Source: Viscum album
Taxonomy: Eukaryota; Streptophyta; Magnoliopsida; Santalales; Viscaceae
Length of the DNA stretch: 64,000 nucleotides
Assembly: GCA_963277665.1 (NCBI GenBank)
Contig: OY728120.1
Span: 424,644,138 to 424,708,137 of the forward strand
Reading direction: 5' to 3'
Positions 48,353-62,355 of the stretch are shown one piece after another. How positions within the stretch are numbered: position 1 is the stretch's first letter; the number at the start of each line of letters is the position of its first letter. The position numbers and the translations under genes were made by a program. The notes under the pieces were generated by a model. That model made no database searches, had not been told where the DNA came from, and saw only the letters and a list, made by a program, of their open reading frames with translations.

Positions 48353-51126
48353 TATAACAACCCTAATATTTATTACACAATTAAACATGACTTATTATAT
48401 AAACTTTCACATAATAAAACTATGAGGATTTAGAGTTATAGAGTCTTTTTGGATTAGGAACATTATATAACATCTTAAAACATGACATACAACATCTTTA
48501 TTAGAAGCTTCTTTTATATGACAACAACATTCCTTCATACTTAACACTGCATGAGATAACCTAAGGATGTACACAAGAAAGGGGTGTGATATAAGTACCA
48601 TTAAAGGAGTAAACAATTCATGACGTGAAGAATATAATACATGTTAGGTGATAGGCATATAAATGGATAATAAAAGAAACATGAAAATAAAGTCATGATA
48701 TAGAATGATTATCATAACATGGAAATGTGGAAACAACATACAACATGATATTAGGATGAACCAACGCTCATTGTACATGGATTATCATGATAAAACCCTA
48801 ATTGAACATGAATTATCATGATTAAACCATTATTTCACATTGTGTATCATGATACTAAACATTACCCAATTCATTGTAGCGCTATCATGGTGCATCCTTC
48901 ATAATCATTTGAATCTCATGCTTAAGTGTGCCACATAGATCCTATAAAATAGATTCATTCAACATAATAATTTATTATATGATAAAGTAATGTGGAATAC
49001 ATGCATGAAAGTATATAATCAATAAGTATATGTTTATAAAGGTGAATACCATTGATAGATAAATGGGCATGTTATTCACTACATGATTATTTTGGCATGG
49101 AAAATCGATGTACAGTTTCGGAAGCCTAATGATGTGACATAAAAATTATTAAGAATGATTAATAAGAGAGAAAGGGGTATCAGATCATATATAAATGAAA
49201 TGTAAATTAAGGGTTTCATATAAATACATTTCACAATATAAGTAATTTGGAAATATAAGGTGTAACATAATAGAGAAACTTGAATAATGAGGAGAAATGG
49301 AATAACTCTTACGAAATTTTGGCATGGTAACAGGTGTATATAGGAGGGATTAATGAGAGAGAAAGAGTTATCTCATAATAAAAAAATAATATGGGAATTA
49401 TGGGGGATGTGAGAAAACATAACCAATCATTTCTAATTGAAAATAAAAGGGTCTAACAATATAAAGAAACATGGATAAAAATGAGAAAGGAAGGAATATG
49501 AGGATCCCTTATTTGTGTGTGTGATATCAAAAACATGAAAAGGGGATTATTGAGATCTTGTGGCTACCTTGGGTGGATTATATAGAGGGTATGTAAGATT
49601 ATATACATTCTAAAATTATTTTTAGTTAATATAAGTGGGGTATTGTATGGTTTTATGTAGGAAATGATAGAGGAATTCTTTAATATTTCACAAAATTAGG
49701 TTTTGGAATATATATATAATTAAATATTCAAAACCACAAACCCTGCCATAGTTTTTTCCAAATAGTACTTGAGAAACATATTTTATAAGTAAAAGGGCCG
49801 AATATATTAAAATATTTTCATTTATTTTGTGGAGGTGAGTCACACATTCAAGGAAATAATTTTAATATCCTAAAATAGTGTATATGTCTTGGAAGACTCA
49901 CTAAGGCTTTATAAATTAAATAAAACAAATCTAAAATCACATTATTTTAATGGGAAAACATATATTAGGCCTATAATACCAGTTATATTTTTTATTACAT
50001 CATTTTGGGGTCATTATGATTTCATAAAACACATATTTTATTTATACGGTATTTAATTTTTACCCAAAAATTAGACTATCTCAAAAAATTATGAAAAATT
50101 TACCATTGGATAATTTATATGTCCTGATTCAAAAATAATATTCATTTAATCTAAATAATTGTATTAATATGTGAATTTTTACTTTTAAAATGAAAACTGA
50201 CATTTATTGAAAATTCACAGGTTTTGATAAAAACAGTTTTCAAACCATAATAAAAATTACATTTGGCTTCCTAAAAAATTATATACTCATTTATTATTCA
50301 TAAAATTAATTTGGTAATAATTATTTTAAAAATTCATTAATTCCTTAAAATAAATTTTTTAAAAATACACTTTTTATTTTATTGTATAAAAAATATAACT
50401 CTTATCATATAGATTACCTAATCATTTACAAATAAGGAACTGATATAATCATCATTTATAAGAATTGTTTTTATAATAACATTAATAAAATCCTTAGTTT
50501 AATATAATATTGTATATATTTATCAAAAGTACCATTTTACCCAAATAATCAATTTATCAAATTCATCATTTCTTTAAAGAAATTATATTCACATAAAGGA
50601 ATTGATGGAATAATAATTTTATATATATAAAGGGATTACACAATAAGTAACTAATAACTTGTTACATAACCTCTTATAACACCCACATAAGACCTAAGGG
50701 TAAGGTCTGTGATGGTGATAGACTCTTGGGTAGGCATGAATAACATCATCTAGGTGGTAATATCTATTAACTTGAACTTCTCCCATAGGTTATTTCGTTC
50801 AAGCTTAACTTGTTGAATCTCAGCTTGGGATTGGTCAAGAGCAAACCCTAGTGATGCTACCTCATTTCTGAGCTCTAACAAATGAGCTTCTTATGGACCA
50901 AGTCTAATTGATGAGGACATTATCTCCTTTTTCTATCCCGAAAGGATTTGTTAAAAACTTATATTTATATCAGTCATGTTATCATTGTTCAATGACTATA
51001 TTATCAACGATAATGATACTTAACGGTCATTTAAAACAAATAATAAAAAAAGAGTGCATGTGTTTTCTATATCCATAATACATTAAAATAAACGTAGTTT
51101 TATTTATAAATTATTGGTTCATTACA
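48353..51126 (-). repeat. 5' LTR of the minus-strand chromovirus (LTR 'C')
   Basis: Partner of 40484-43288. The TATA box equivalent near 49651 has mutated. The distal kilobase is closer to 1-1041 than to LTR B, which supports duplication of this LTR with its copia flank after insertion. Confidence 0.9.
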
Positions 51127-51131
51127 TATAC
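51127..51131. other. Target site duplication (TATAC), right
   Basis: Pairs with 40479-40483. Confidence 0.85.
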
Positions 51132-53240
51132 ACTAAACCAAGTACCAACTAAAGCATAAAATGTGATTCAATATGAATTAGTGTATGGAAAGAAATCTAG
51201 TCTATTACACTTATGTGTATGAGTATGTGATTATTTTTTCAAGACTATACCATGTGAATAAATAAAATCTTATAACCTAAATTTCATCTATATAGTTTAT
51301 CATAAAGAGAATAAATGATATTAACAATATAAACCTTCAGATAGAATGGTGATTTTAGAAATACATGAAACATTTCTTGAAATGGAACACATTTCTAATG
51401 AAAATAATGGGAGCAAGATTTAATTTTATAAAATTAACACTCCATGTGCACAAGAGTTGGTAAGGGAAAAATCTTCACAAAATAAAGTGGGAGAGGAAGA
51501 TTTTATTGAGAAAAAAATTTCATAATTCTATTAGAGAGGTTATTTAACATGATAGAAATGGTTTTCATAGATTCAGCTGACACACTACACCTAGAGAATG
51601 ATGAACCACTAAAATATAAGAAAGTACTAGATGGAAAGTATGTTTCTAAATGGAAATAATACATGAATTTTAAGATGGACTATACATAAAATAATCCAGT
51701 TTTTATTTTGGTAGACACATCAACTAATGTAGAACCTATTAGGTTTAAATTGTTGTTCATGAAAAATCCTGAATTTAATGGTCAAGATAGTACCTATAAA
51801 GTGATATTGGTTATGAATGATTTAAAAAAATGTCAAGGAATCAACAACGATAAAGTCTTACTGTTATTCTCTATACTAAAATTCATAATAATATTACTTT
51901 CAATAATATACTTCCATGGTTATAATATTTGTAAAAAAAATCAAAAGTAATTTTCTAAATGGGAGGTTAGTTGAAGATTTCTATATAGAACAACCCTGAG
52001 GGTTTATTTTGAAATGTGGAAAATAGATGTCAAAAAATATTTTATAAATGGTATGTTAGAAGAAGAAACATATTTGACACAACCCTGAGGTTTTATTATG
52101 TCAGAGGTTCAAATAAAGTATGCAGGTTATATATATTCATTTATGGATCGAAGTAGGTATAACAATCCTAGAATGTTAATTTTGATGAGGCTATTAGATA
52201 ATCTTGTTTCATTAATAATTAAAGAGATCCATGTATCTAAAATAAGGTTTGTGGTATTTCCATCATTTTCCTAGTTTTATATGTTGATTCCATATTATTA
52301 ATGGTAAATCGAGTGCCTGGATTACAACCATTGAAGAATAGGTTAAATTAATGATCCTATATGAAAAAATTAGGTGAAGTAGTCTATATTATTTTGGTAA
52401 AGATCTATCGAGGTAGATATCTGAGGCTATTTTGGTTATGTTATAGTATATACATAGACAACATACTCCAATAAAACAATATTAAATATCTCAATGTAGT
52501 ATTATTTCCAATTTAACCTAGAATTAATCCCTCTTAGAAAATTTGTATACATATATAGGTCAGGATGAAGGAATGAATACAATCCCTTATTCTTCAGTAG
52601 TGGGATCTATCAAATATTTCATTCTATTAAATTGGTTTGATTTTGAATTTTATTTAAGAATAGTGGGAAAATATCAAACCAATCTAGGAGAGATGCATTG
52701 GGAATAACTAAAAACATTTCTAAATTTATTAATAAGTATAAAGGATATGTTCCTAATATATAGAGGAGATGAGGAGATATTCCTGAGGGGGTACACTAAT
52801 TATAGATTCCAAAAAGATCATGATGATCTATAATCATAGTCAAGCTATGTATTTTTACTGAATTATAGTGTAGTGAGCTGGAAAATCTCAAAACAATATG
52901 TTGTCATCGTTTCTATAGTATAATATGAGTATATAGTATATTTTGATAGAGCTAAGGAAGCTGTTTGGATGCATAAATTTGTTTTTGATATTGTAATTGT
53001 ACCTCAAAATGCATACCCTATTTTGGTATACTATGGTAATACTATGGATGTGGTGCTTTCCAAGAAGCATATGTCATACCATAGGTCCAAGAATATAATT
53101 CATATATTTCATATCTTAAGGGACTTTACTCAGAGAGGTGATGTTTTGGTTAATATAGTAGCTATATAGTATAATATGGAATACCCCTTGAATAAATCAA
53201 TATCTCAGTAGAATAACAATAATCATGTGAGAGCTATTGG
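51127..53240 (+). pseudogene. Ty1/copia integrase C-terminus, reverse transcriptase, RNase H (continuation of 38641-40483)
   Basis: YTLNQVPTK at the junction continues the integrase from 40483. NVEPIRFKLLFMKN and STYKVILVMNDLKK (51708-51950) start the RT, and ILYVDS-like residues near 52275 mark the catalytic box. RNase H is best preserved at 52969-53169: VIVPQNAYPILVYYGNTM, SKKHMSYHRSKNIIHIFHIL and QRGDVLVNIVAI. Catalytic residues are partly lost (YYGN for YCDN) and stops are frequent. It is the paralogue of 1042-3240. Confidence 0.88.
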
Positions 53241-55177
53241 GTTGATAATTATTAGTTATTGGATCTAGGGTAAGTGGGTGTACTTTTAGGGTGTTCCCTT
53301 GACCCAACTCTTTTGTGTACTCTGATTACCATTAAATATATATATTTTGACATATTCTTGTGTTTATTCTTACCATAATAGAGTTTATAATTCAACATCC
53401 ACTATTTACAAGGTAATTTCCTTATATTATGTGTCATATAAAAATGGTATAGTAGTTCCAATTGTATTGAGAACCCTGAGATACTATGAAAGTAATATTA
53501 AATATATATCTTATAGTCTAGATACAGTATAAGTATGAGAAATATGTGATTTTTTACTTGAAAGTGATGGTGGGTCATAAGTATTGAGACTTCAACTCAT
53601 GAAGTTTGAACTTTGAGATCTATAGTAGATGAGATCATGAGGAAAAACCCGACAATTGGAACATAAAATGTTTCCAGTGTCATTGGTTTTTCATATTTAT
53701 GAACACATGTATTGGTCTCTTAACATGATATAGTTATCAATGTGAACCAATTGATCACATACTTTGATTTAAGAAAAAAATCATGACATCAAATTCCTAG
53801 AGATGTAGCTTGTGTTGGGTGTGGTATTGGTGGTATGACATTGGTTTAATAGTAAAGATAGAATTTGTTAACTCTAAGTTTAGGAAGTGAAATGTTATGG
53901 CCCTAGGATAACTGTGATAGTTATACCTTCATTAAAACCATTTCAATGGTGCAAGAAGCCATGCTCAACTAGTAAAGTCACAAAATATATGAAGCATCAA
54001 ATGGATGATGACACAAGTGTGTATCTAGATTTATGTGATATCTCAAGACAAAGAGATTATGTTTCATAGAGAATTCTCATAGGAGGTAGTCATAGATAAA
54101 AAATTACCCATCTCGTTAGGGTCCATGGTGACTTTCTAGACATCACTCTTGGTCTATGAGTTAGGTTCATTGGTATCGAGATAAATATCTAGACGATCAC
54201 ACACTGTGATTATCCACAAGTTCAACCAATTTGGATAAATATGAGCTTAGGATGATGTTGGCCCCACATGCAGGGCCCTACATGTGTGGGGTAGTGAACA
54301 TCTGAGTGAAAACTATCACAAGTAAAATTAATTCAATCTAATTATTTGAGTTTAGAATAAGTATTGTTGAATTTATTTCTCAATGTATTCACTAGTTTTT
54401 TATCATAAAAGTTAATATGAAAATATATAATTTTTTAATCTAATATAAGGGATTCATGGTTCGTTAAATTATAAATGGATGAGAGAGTATAGTTAATGGT
54501 TTATATTTTATCATATAACATGTTAGCATGTAAAAAGTGGGTGATAAAAATTTTGGCACCATTTATGATAAGTTTAGTTAAGTCATAAGTGTGTGAAAGG
54601 GTATAAAATGAAATTTATTAATTTCTAAATACCAAATTGAACTTTTGGAAAGTATAACCTAAGTATAAAATCTCATTTTAGCCTTTTGAATAGTAAAAAT
54701 CATCATTTAATATAGTTTTTAGATCTCTTATATTCTTCCTCAAATTATATATTGAGAAAAAATGATTGAAGTAATGTCAAAAATATATTTTAATTACCAT
54801 GATATCACTCTGTAATTGTAGGTCGATGATCGAAGAGATGTGATTCATGTATGGATGATCTTGAAGATGCATGGATTAATGTATTTGATCCAAAAAAATA
54901 CAAATGGTGACTGAATCAAATTAGAAATTTCCAAAGAACAAGGTACCATTAATGACTTCGTTCTCTTTTAATTTTCATGAATCAATTGAATTTCATGTGA
55001 TTATTTGAGAAATATGAGCAAGGTTTTTGTGGAATCGGTTTTCTTAACTTGAATCTGAACCCAAAATATTTAAATTATTTTTTTTCATTACCTAGGCCAC
55101 AAGTTCTTTCATCTTCCTTAGAATAAGGTATTTTTTATACTGATCATACCCCATTCTTGGTGTATTTATTAAGGCCC
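53241..55177. other. Unassigned sequence downstream of the copia relic, copy 2
   Basis: Corresponds to 3241-5066. Carries the GC-rich inverted repeat at 54262-54291 (CCCCACATG...CATGTGTGGGG). No gene was found; the short open frames here are not conserved in copy 1. Confidence 0.5.
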
Positions 55178-55181
55178 TTAA
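55178..55181. other. Empty target site of the long-LTR element
   Basis: AAGGCCCTTAATGTTCTAAA in copy 2 corresponds to AAGGCCATTAA/insert/ATTAATGTCTTAAA in copy 1. It shows the pre-insertion state with one TTAA. Confidence 0.85.
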
Positions 55182-58100
55182 TGTTCTAAAAAAACACTAT
55201 AGGAACTCAAAATATAATAAGAACCAAATTTATGATGCAAGGTGTATAAAATTGGTAAAGGAAAATTATACTTAATGTTGTGATCATTCACTGCAAAGTA
55301 GTAATCCTTCACCGAAAATAATCCCACCGTCATGAAGCATCCATGATATTCAAAGTGGTTCATCATTCATGAAGAAAATCATATGTCCTCCATATTTAAG
55401 ATCCTTTTTCATTTATGGTGGATAAGTGGAGTGATATGTGACTGTACAACATACATATCTCATTTGTAGTGGTGAGGCAGGCTCATATGGGCCCATGAAG
55501 CACCACCTAAATAGAAAAAATACTTTACAAATGATCCTAATTTTTTGTGGAAAGGTGAAATCCAATGTGATCAGGAAAAATATAAAATTTCATTCTTGTA
55601 ATGAAACTCAAGATATCTGTGGAATCATAATGGTGATTTTTTTCCCTCGAATGTTTCTATGTGGCATATAATTTTAAGAGAGTGGTTAACATGTAAAAAA
55701 CTATAAATACCCCCACTCACTCTTTAAATAATACACACGTAGATATTCATAGAGAAATATAGACAGAAAAGTATATATGAACACAAAAAAAGGATAAAGA
55801 TTTATAATTATTTCATTGGGAATATTTCTCATTTTCGAAATCAGGTTAAATGTAAAAAAACTCTTCAAATGGAGTCTCATAAAGAATCTTATTCATGAAG
55901 AACCTAATTTTGTAAGTTATTCTATGGAGTTCCCTACAAACATAGTTTCTAATGGTAATTAATAGAGTAATATTCGTAATGGTCCTTCAAAAATTACCCC
56001 ATGAACTTAGTTCATGAGGTTTCTTCACAAAGGATACTCTACAAAGGACTATTTATGAAGGATGCATCAGAATTGGTGCTTCGTGGATATTTATTCACCA
56101 AAGGTGTTTTTCGAATCACTGTTAAATGAAACCCTTCACTGTTTTCACCCACTTAATGAATCATATTCTCATACAAGAATAGGGTGACTTATAGAGGTTT
56201 TATTACCCTCTATTCCACACTCATTTCCCTCAAAGCATTTGTAAAAAATATTTCAATTTCACTAAGCAATTAAATAATGAAAAAATAGAATCATATCATA
56301 GTATTTCCTTCTCTATAGTCAAACACCAGGGCCACACCAACCAAAAGGCCTAAATGGAACCTCTCTTAAAAATTGACACCATTTAAAGGTCTATATTCCC
56401 TTTAACACATATATCAGATGGCATCCCCAATGCATAAGCCCCATTATATCCTTTAGTTTCATCCCTAGTACAACATCATACATCATCAAGGTAAGAATGA
56501 AAATTGAATGATTACCCAATGTTATGGATGTAGGAATCCCCCCAAGATAATAGTGATATAACTCATGTAATGAGTATAGGAGGAACCCATATTCATAGGC
56601 ATCCTCAGTGCATAATCCCCATTTAAACCTAACTAAACATGTTCATGCAATATCCCTAATATTAAATTGTATAATATTTCTCACATATATCATGAATCAC
56701 ATGGTCTTATACATATTATTTTATCATGAAATTTGTGAGATTAAAATTCCTATAATGTGGACCTCCTACTAGGTTTAACCCCCAACCTTTCTCTCTAGGG
56801 AAGGCCCTATATGTGTAAGCCTTGATCAATCCTATTTTGTCACACCTCTATTGGAAAATATGTCCCAATGGAATGAAGTTAAACTACATGGCTCATATCC
56901 TTGTCCTATGATGTAAAAATAATTGGAAACATCCATATTGTATGACATTAAACTGTATTGTGTGGGAATTCATCGCAACATTAAATAATGAACCTCAAAA
57001 TATATGGGATTTGATTCCTGTAAACCGAGATACATAGGATGTATCTCCAATGTACATACCCAAAATCATTCACCTTCCAAATCCATCCTCATTTAACATA
57101 ATCCTCATCAATCTACATATGTATTTCCTTATCGATCCATATTCCCCCAAAACTAAAATGTATCCTTGTCGAATCAAATTCCTGGTGAAACTAGTACTCC
57201 TTTTCCCAGAGAGAAACATTTTATCCAATAGTTCCCAAATCATTCTCAATGGGATATATTCCCAATAAGGACATATTCTACCAAGAGATCCATATTTCCT
57301 TTAGTAAATCACTAAATCCAACATCATTAATCTGTATTCCCTTTGAGTTCATCTAGAAAGGGATTCGCAAGTGTAATCCCCACACTAACCATTTTTGGGC
57401 ATATTTCACCTAGTCATCCTTACTATGTGAGGTTAATCTAAATGGTTTAGTCCTTTTCACGCACCTTAAAAGGTATGAAGTTTTCTATTATGTTGAAATG
57501 AACTTCATGGGTTTCCATTATTTTCATAAGGATACATTGGAATCCCTTTCAATGGACCTAATCCCAATGCCATAAATACTTACCACTTCTCTAGATGGTG
57601 TTAAACACCAATGTAATTAAATACAGGGATCTAAAATGTAGTTCCTTAAAATATATCATATCTAATATGTAAATTACAAAAATATAGAACCTCTAATATA
57701 TATAAATGTTCACATAATCAAAATGACCAACTGCTTGAACAGGTAAAGAGTCATACACTATGAAATGGTAAGGATTCATGAAAATGTTTTTAATCTATAA
57801 GATTATAAGAGTAGGAATGAATACTATCAAAAATTTGTAATGGACCTGATGTCCCACTCTCCTGCCCAATGTGTATTTTGAAGAGTTTCTAAGAAACACC
57901 CCCAATGACCATATGCCTCTATAAAGTACTCCTTCGACGACTTTCCACACTGGATCATCATGGAAATAGGGTAATGTCCAAGTTTCCCATCAGAAAAAGT
58001 AGCTATATGGGATTTTCATTCACTATGTCATGTGATTACATGATACCTTAGATGATGAGATTATTTAATTATATATGCTTGTATATGATACAATTTGTGG

Positions 58101-58842
58101 ATATAGGAATAGATATACATGTGTTTTATGGAGATCATAGAAGATATATTTATTGCATGGTTAGAACTAAAATTTTTCTAGAGGTCTCCCTTTACTTAGA
58201 TTTATTAATTTAGTAATTCATATTTTTTATTAACTCTAAAAAGGCTCATGTTATAACAAACAGGACTAAGATGGCCTGATATGTCACCTAACCAAGCTCT
58301 CTATTGGGAACAAATGGAATTTCCTATCCACATAGGTGGGAAACTAGTTTTTGGGAATCAAATAAGTCCTATTTGTGAATGGATTTTCCCTCAATTGAAA
58401 TTAACACAACAAATACTTTACAAAAGGTCCAGTATAGAATTTTCTTATGTTGGACATCCATGCATCATTAATATGCATATCCAAATAAATAATCAAACCA
58501 AACAAGTCATAACAAACAATAATGATTCAAATCATTTGTAATAATAAACACACATCCAAAATAAATATATAACAAATAAAAAAATAAAAAACTAAATACA
58601 AATAAAGATTAGTCGTCTTTGCTGATACATCAATGTCCAAAAACAAAATGTACCGTATTATAGGACTCCTCAATGTAACATAAGTTTTCTCACCAAATCC
58701 TAATTCATCATCACCTTTATAATAAATGGAATCCAATGTGGAGATGAAAGCTAGAACTTGTTTACAATATAAGAGATGCTTACACTCAAACAACGTGTCA
58801 ATAAAGGGTGTGAGTACACAGTACCAGTAAGATCTCACCCAA
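55182..58842. other. Unassigned sequence, copy 2 right part
   Basis: Counterpart of 15701-19370. Possible TATA at CTATAAATACCCCC near 55703, then TTCATGAAGGA-type minirepeats (55860-56150). Apart from the weak frame at 58281-58541 no coding feature is supported. Confidence 0.55.
58281..58541 (+). pseudogene. Unrecognised 86-codon open frame, broken in copy 1
   Basis: The frame includes FGNQISPICEWIFPQLKL and SYVGHPCIINMHIQINN. Composition looks more protein-like than neighbouring frames. The counterpart at about 18795-19060 has a premature stop and frameshifts. I do not recognise the family. It could be a piece of a retroelement or pararetrovirus-like protein, or chance. Confidence 0.25.
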
Positions 58843-61639
58843 GATTTTATTCAATTCCTTTATTTATGAGCTCTGTTATTTATAGTTTTAAATACATTAC
58901 AAATTAATATTTTCCCATTTATTTATGAAATATAAAATAAACAGAACATCATATGTTATAATACCCAAAAAAGTAACTTATTTATTTGGAAAATATTTTA
59001 AAATCCCTAGTATGTGGAATTGATTTTCAGGTAAAATAATAAAACCCATTATTCTCATTTAAAACCATTTATTAAATTCCAAAAAATTAAAAAATACTCT
59101 ATTTTAATTAAAAATACATTCCTTATATAATTTTTGAAGAAAATTTTGAACATCAACCTAAACACATATGAATACTTCACAACACAATTTTTGCATCGCT
59201 ATATCAATTGAATCAAAAAATTAAATAGTATAAATGGTTCCACAAAAAGAAAGAAAAGGGGAATATAATCAAATAAGGTATAGATACCCAATATGGAATC
59301 AAAAATAAAAGAATGGGTGTCGTGGGTAATACCCTACATCCTAAAGTTGTATGATCCTAGACTTTACCAAATACACAAGACCAACAGTCAACCTATTTTT
59401 CATCCTAAACCAATAGACAATCCACCTGACTATCCCACACTAGAATCCTCAGGGTAAATTCTTGTCATGTCTTATTTCACATTATAGGGGAAACTAGCTC
59501 ATGTGTTCTATAGACCAGTGTATCATAATTTAAGGTTTCCCACTTAGTTACATGAGTTCCCATGACTAATCTAAAGTAGTGGTGATAAATTGATCAATCA
59601 ATAATGCATCAAAAATTATAAACCATAAATATCCCTCACATCCAACTTCCTCACATAAAATAACACCTTTTTCACGTCATACAACTATCACATATCAACA
59701 TATAACCCCTAAAGGGGTGAATAAGAACAAGGGGTATCAAATAGGGTCTCACAAGATCAAACCATTCATCTTAATATTAAAAATGTGGCTTTAATGAACT
59801 TGACTTGGGATTCCATGTCATTTTCATTGAATGAAATTTAATTTTAAACATTCCTAAGAAATTCATTATGAAAGCACTCCATTAACCTTTTTAAAATATT
59901 CTTTATAAATATATTTTAAATTCAGCACACTCATTTATCTAAAATAAGACTTTCCTTCTTTAAAATAAAACAAATTCTAAGGCCCCAGGTTTTCCAAAAA
60001 CTCATAGAATAGCCTCACAAGAATTTTAAAAAAGGCACTTGGAATTCTTGAATGACCATTTTCAAAAAAAAATTTTGAAATCTTAAGGAAACCATTTTTA
60101 TTCCAAGCCCAAAGTTCATATAATCCATTTGAAAACTCGTCATATATATAATATAAAGTCATAAATTCATAAAAAATGGATTTAAACATTTTAAGAAATA
60201 AGAGAATTGAAAATAATGGAAGAACATAAAAACACCCACCTCATACAAGGAAATGTCTTTCTTTAATGAATCTCCTTCCATGGAGAACACCTAGAATTCT
60301 TGAACCACCATTTTCAAAGAATAATTTTAAATTCATAAAGAAAAACTTTTATTCCAATATCTAAGTGAATATAATCCATTAAAAAACTCATCATATATAT
60401 CATATATAGTAATAAATTCCTATAAATAGATTTATAAATCTCAAAAAACATGAGAATTTAAAAATATTGGAAGAACATAAAAACACCGACCTCAAACCAT
60501 GATAAATCATGTTGCAATGCATCTACTTCCATAGAGAACAGCCAATCAAGTTAAGAATCACCCTATATAATCCCTAAATGACCAAAAACATAATATTACA
60601 TGAACCTAAACCCTAAATACCCATTACTCATTGATTAGGGTTCCTAATGAGATGGAAAATCGAAGGAAATTAAGTGAGGGAAGATAAAATATGTGATGGA
60701 AGAATGTGAGTGAGGGTTTACCTTGAAGAAGATCTAGAAAATCATGAAAAGAGGTTAATAATTAAATGAATAGGAATAATGGATCTCTTATAGGGATCCA
60801 TTGGGGTTAGTATCACATAATGGGAGGAACACAAGTGATTGGGTGAGTTAAAACCAATAGAAAAAGGGGGGATTTCATATTTCATGTAAAATTTGTTCCC
60901 ATTGTGCAGTTTACACCGGATAAGCATTAGGAACCCACTTGATATGGCCCCATGAATACTCCAAATTATACATAAACCAAGAAAGTCACCCCATAAGAAT
61001 AAATGGGTTTAAAATTCCCCTGGAAAACAGCAAACATCTTGGAGAACCTTGCATCAACCATGAAAAATCACATTAATAAAAATTGTAGTAATATCACACT
61101 ATTATCTCATACTTACTACAAACAATTTAAAATCCATGTGATACCCATAAGCTTCAAATTATTCAAAAAAAATCCATAAAATTATTGAAATATAACGTTA
61201 ACCCAAAATATATAATATAAAATCATAAAAGATAAAAAATTGTTACAAAGAGGGTTAAACATTGTGGTTAACAGAATAGAGATTGAGATTTATAGAAACA
61301 AATTAGAAGTGACAAAAGGGATTTAGAATTTATACAAAATGATTTTTTTAGTGGATATTCCCATGGTATTTCACAAGCCAAGATACATAGTGAATTTGAT
61401 TGTAGAATTCGAAATTTATTTTTTGAAACTCTGATAGAACAAATATTTTCAATTATTATATTCTTAATTTCAATGTTTTTAATCCCATAAAAGTGTTATA
61501 TCAATGTAAATTGTCACATTTTATGTTTTAAAAACATTTTTAGCTTAATTTGAAAATGGATTATTTTGGATTTAAATAATTTTAATATATTTTAATCTTT
61601 CAGAAATAACGTTTTCTAAAATGATCCAAATTGAAAAAT
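58843..61639. other. Unassigned AT-rich sequence with a tandem duplication
   Basis: No coding region or LTR end could be assigned. The only clear structure is the 252-bp duplication at 60035-60545. The texture resembles decayed LTR sequence, but no partner is in the window. Confidence 0.5.
60035..60545. repeat. Two-unit tandem duplication, period about 252 bp
   Basis: GGAATTCTTGAATGACCATT at 60041 recurs as AGAATTCTTGAACCACCATT at about 60293. TATAATCCATTTGAAAACTC and ATGGAAGAACATAAAAACAC also recur in step. The units are diverged by perhaps 20%. Confidence 0.8.
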
Positions 61640-62149
61640 TCTTATTTTATAGGTTTATATGTTCGATGGGATTCATTATATCCTTATGTACCCAAAGCTC
61701 AATCCATCATTTGGAAACACAAATCCAGGTCACAATCTAGGCCTCAAAAACTATGCACATATATGAAGAATTTTGTTGTTTGGGACATATCTCATATATG
61801 TCCAAACCATTTCAGCTTAAATTTTACATAGAGAAATAATACATCTAGAGTAATAACATTAATTAATAATTCCATGCCTGATTCTTTCATTATTCCTGTC
61901 ATTAATGCATTGGAACTCACAGCATTGGAATATGAACAATCTGTCTGGCCATATTAAATGTCCAGTGAAAATCAATGATATATCTCACCATACATGTCTA
62001 ATCAAGATACAATTTCTTGGGTCGACATAGGAGAGGTAGGGGAACAACTTTTAGGAAGGAAACATTCCCAAATTCTTCGATTAATGAGTCCATCCATGCA
62101 TATACTTTTGGAGTACTATTTTTTGAACCAAATTTTCACCCCCTCTCCC

Positions 62150-62157
62150 TATAAAAG
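62150..62157 (+). promoter_or_regulatory. LTR TATA box
   Basis: TATAAAAG follows CCCCCTCTCCC, a typical plant LTR promoter context. The predicted leader of about 800 bases runs to the LTR end. Confidence 0.7.
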
Positions 62158-62355
62158 AGTGTTTCTTCTTCATTCCAAATGGTTGGAAACTTAGCGGTCT
62201 CCTTTGTTGGCCATTTTATGTAGTTTAGTGTTTTAATTTATTTTAATTTAATTATTTAATTGCATTACATATTTTAATTTAAGTGTTCTCCTTTCTCTCC
62301 ATTTCATTCTCCTTTTTTTCTTCTTCCATTTTCTTCATCACTGTGTACTCTTATT

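Larger units (their letters stand above)
40484..51126 (-). mobile_element. Complete but decayed Ty3/gypsy chromovirus, minus strand, inserted in copia integrase
   Basis: The element is about 10.6 kb with LTRs of 2.8 kb (40484-43288 and 48353-51126), an initiator-Met PBS at 48339-48350, a polypurine tract at 43289-43302, and gag-protease-RT-RNase H-integrase-chromodomain on the minus strand. TATAC is duplicated at both ends. LTR ends are TGTAA...TTATA; the terminal CA has decayed to TA. The LTRs are clearly diverged from each other, so the insertion is old. Confidence 0.92.
50089..58842. repeat. Duplicated block copy 2
   Basis: Collinear with 1-5071 joined to 15701-19370. It includes the LTR end, TATAC junction, copia RT/RNase H and the unassigned 5.5 kb. 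Homology ends abruptly near 58842. The junction with the gypsy element is identical in both copies. Confidence 0.85.
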
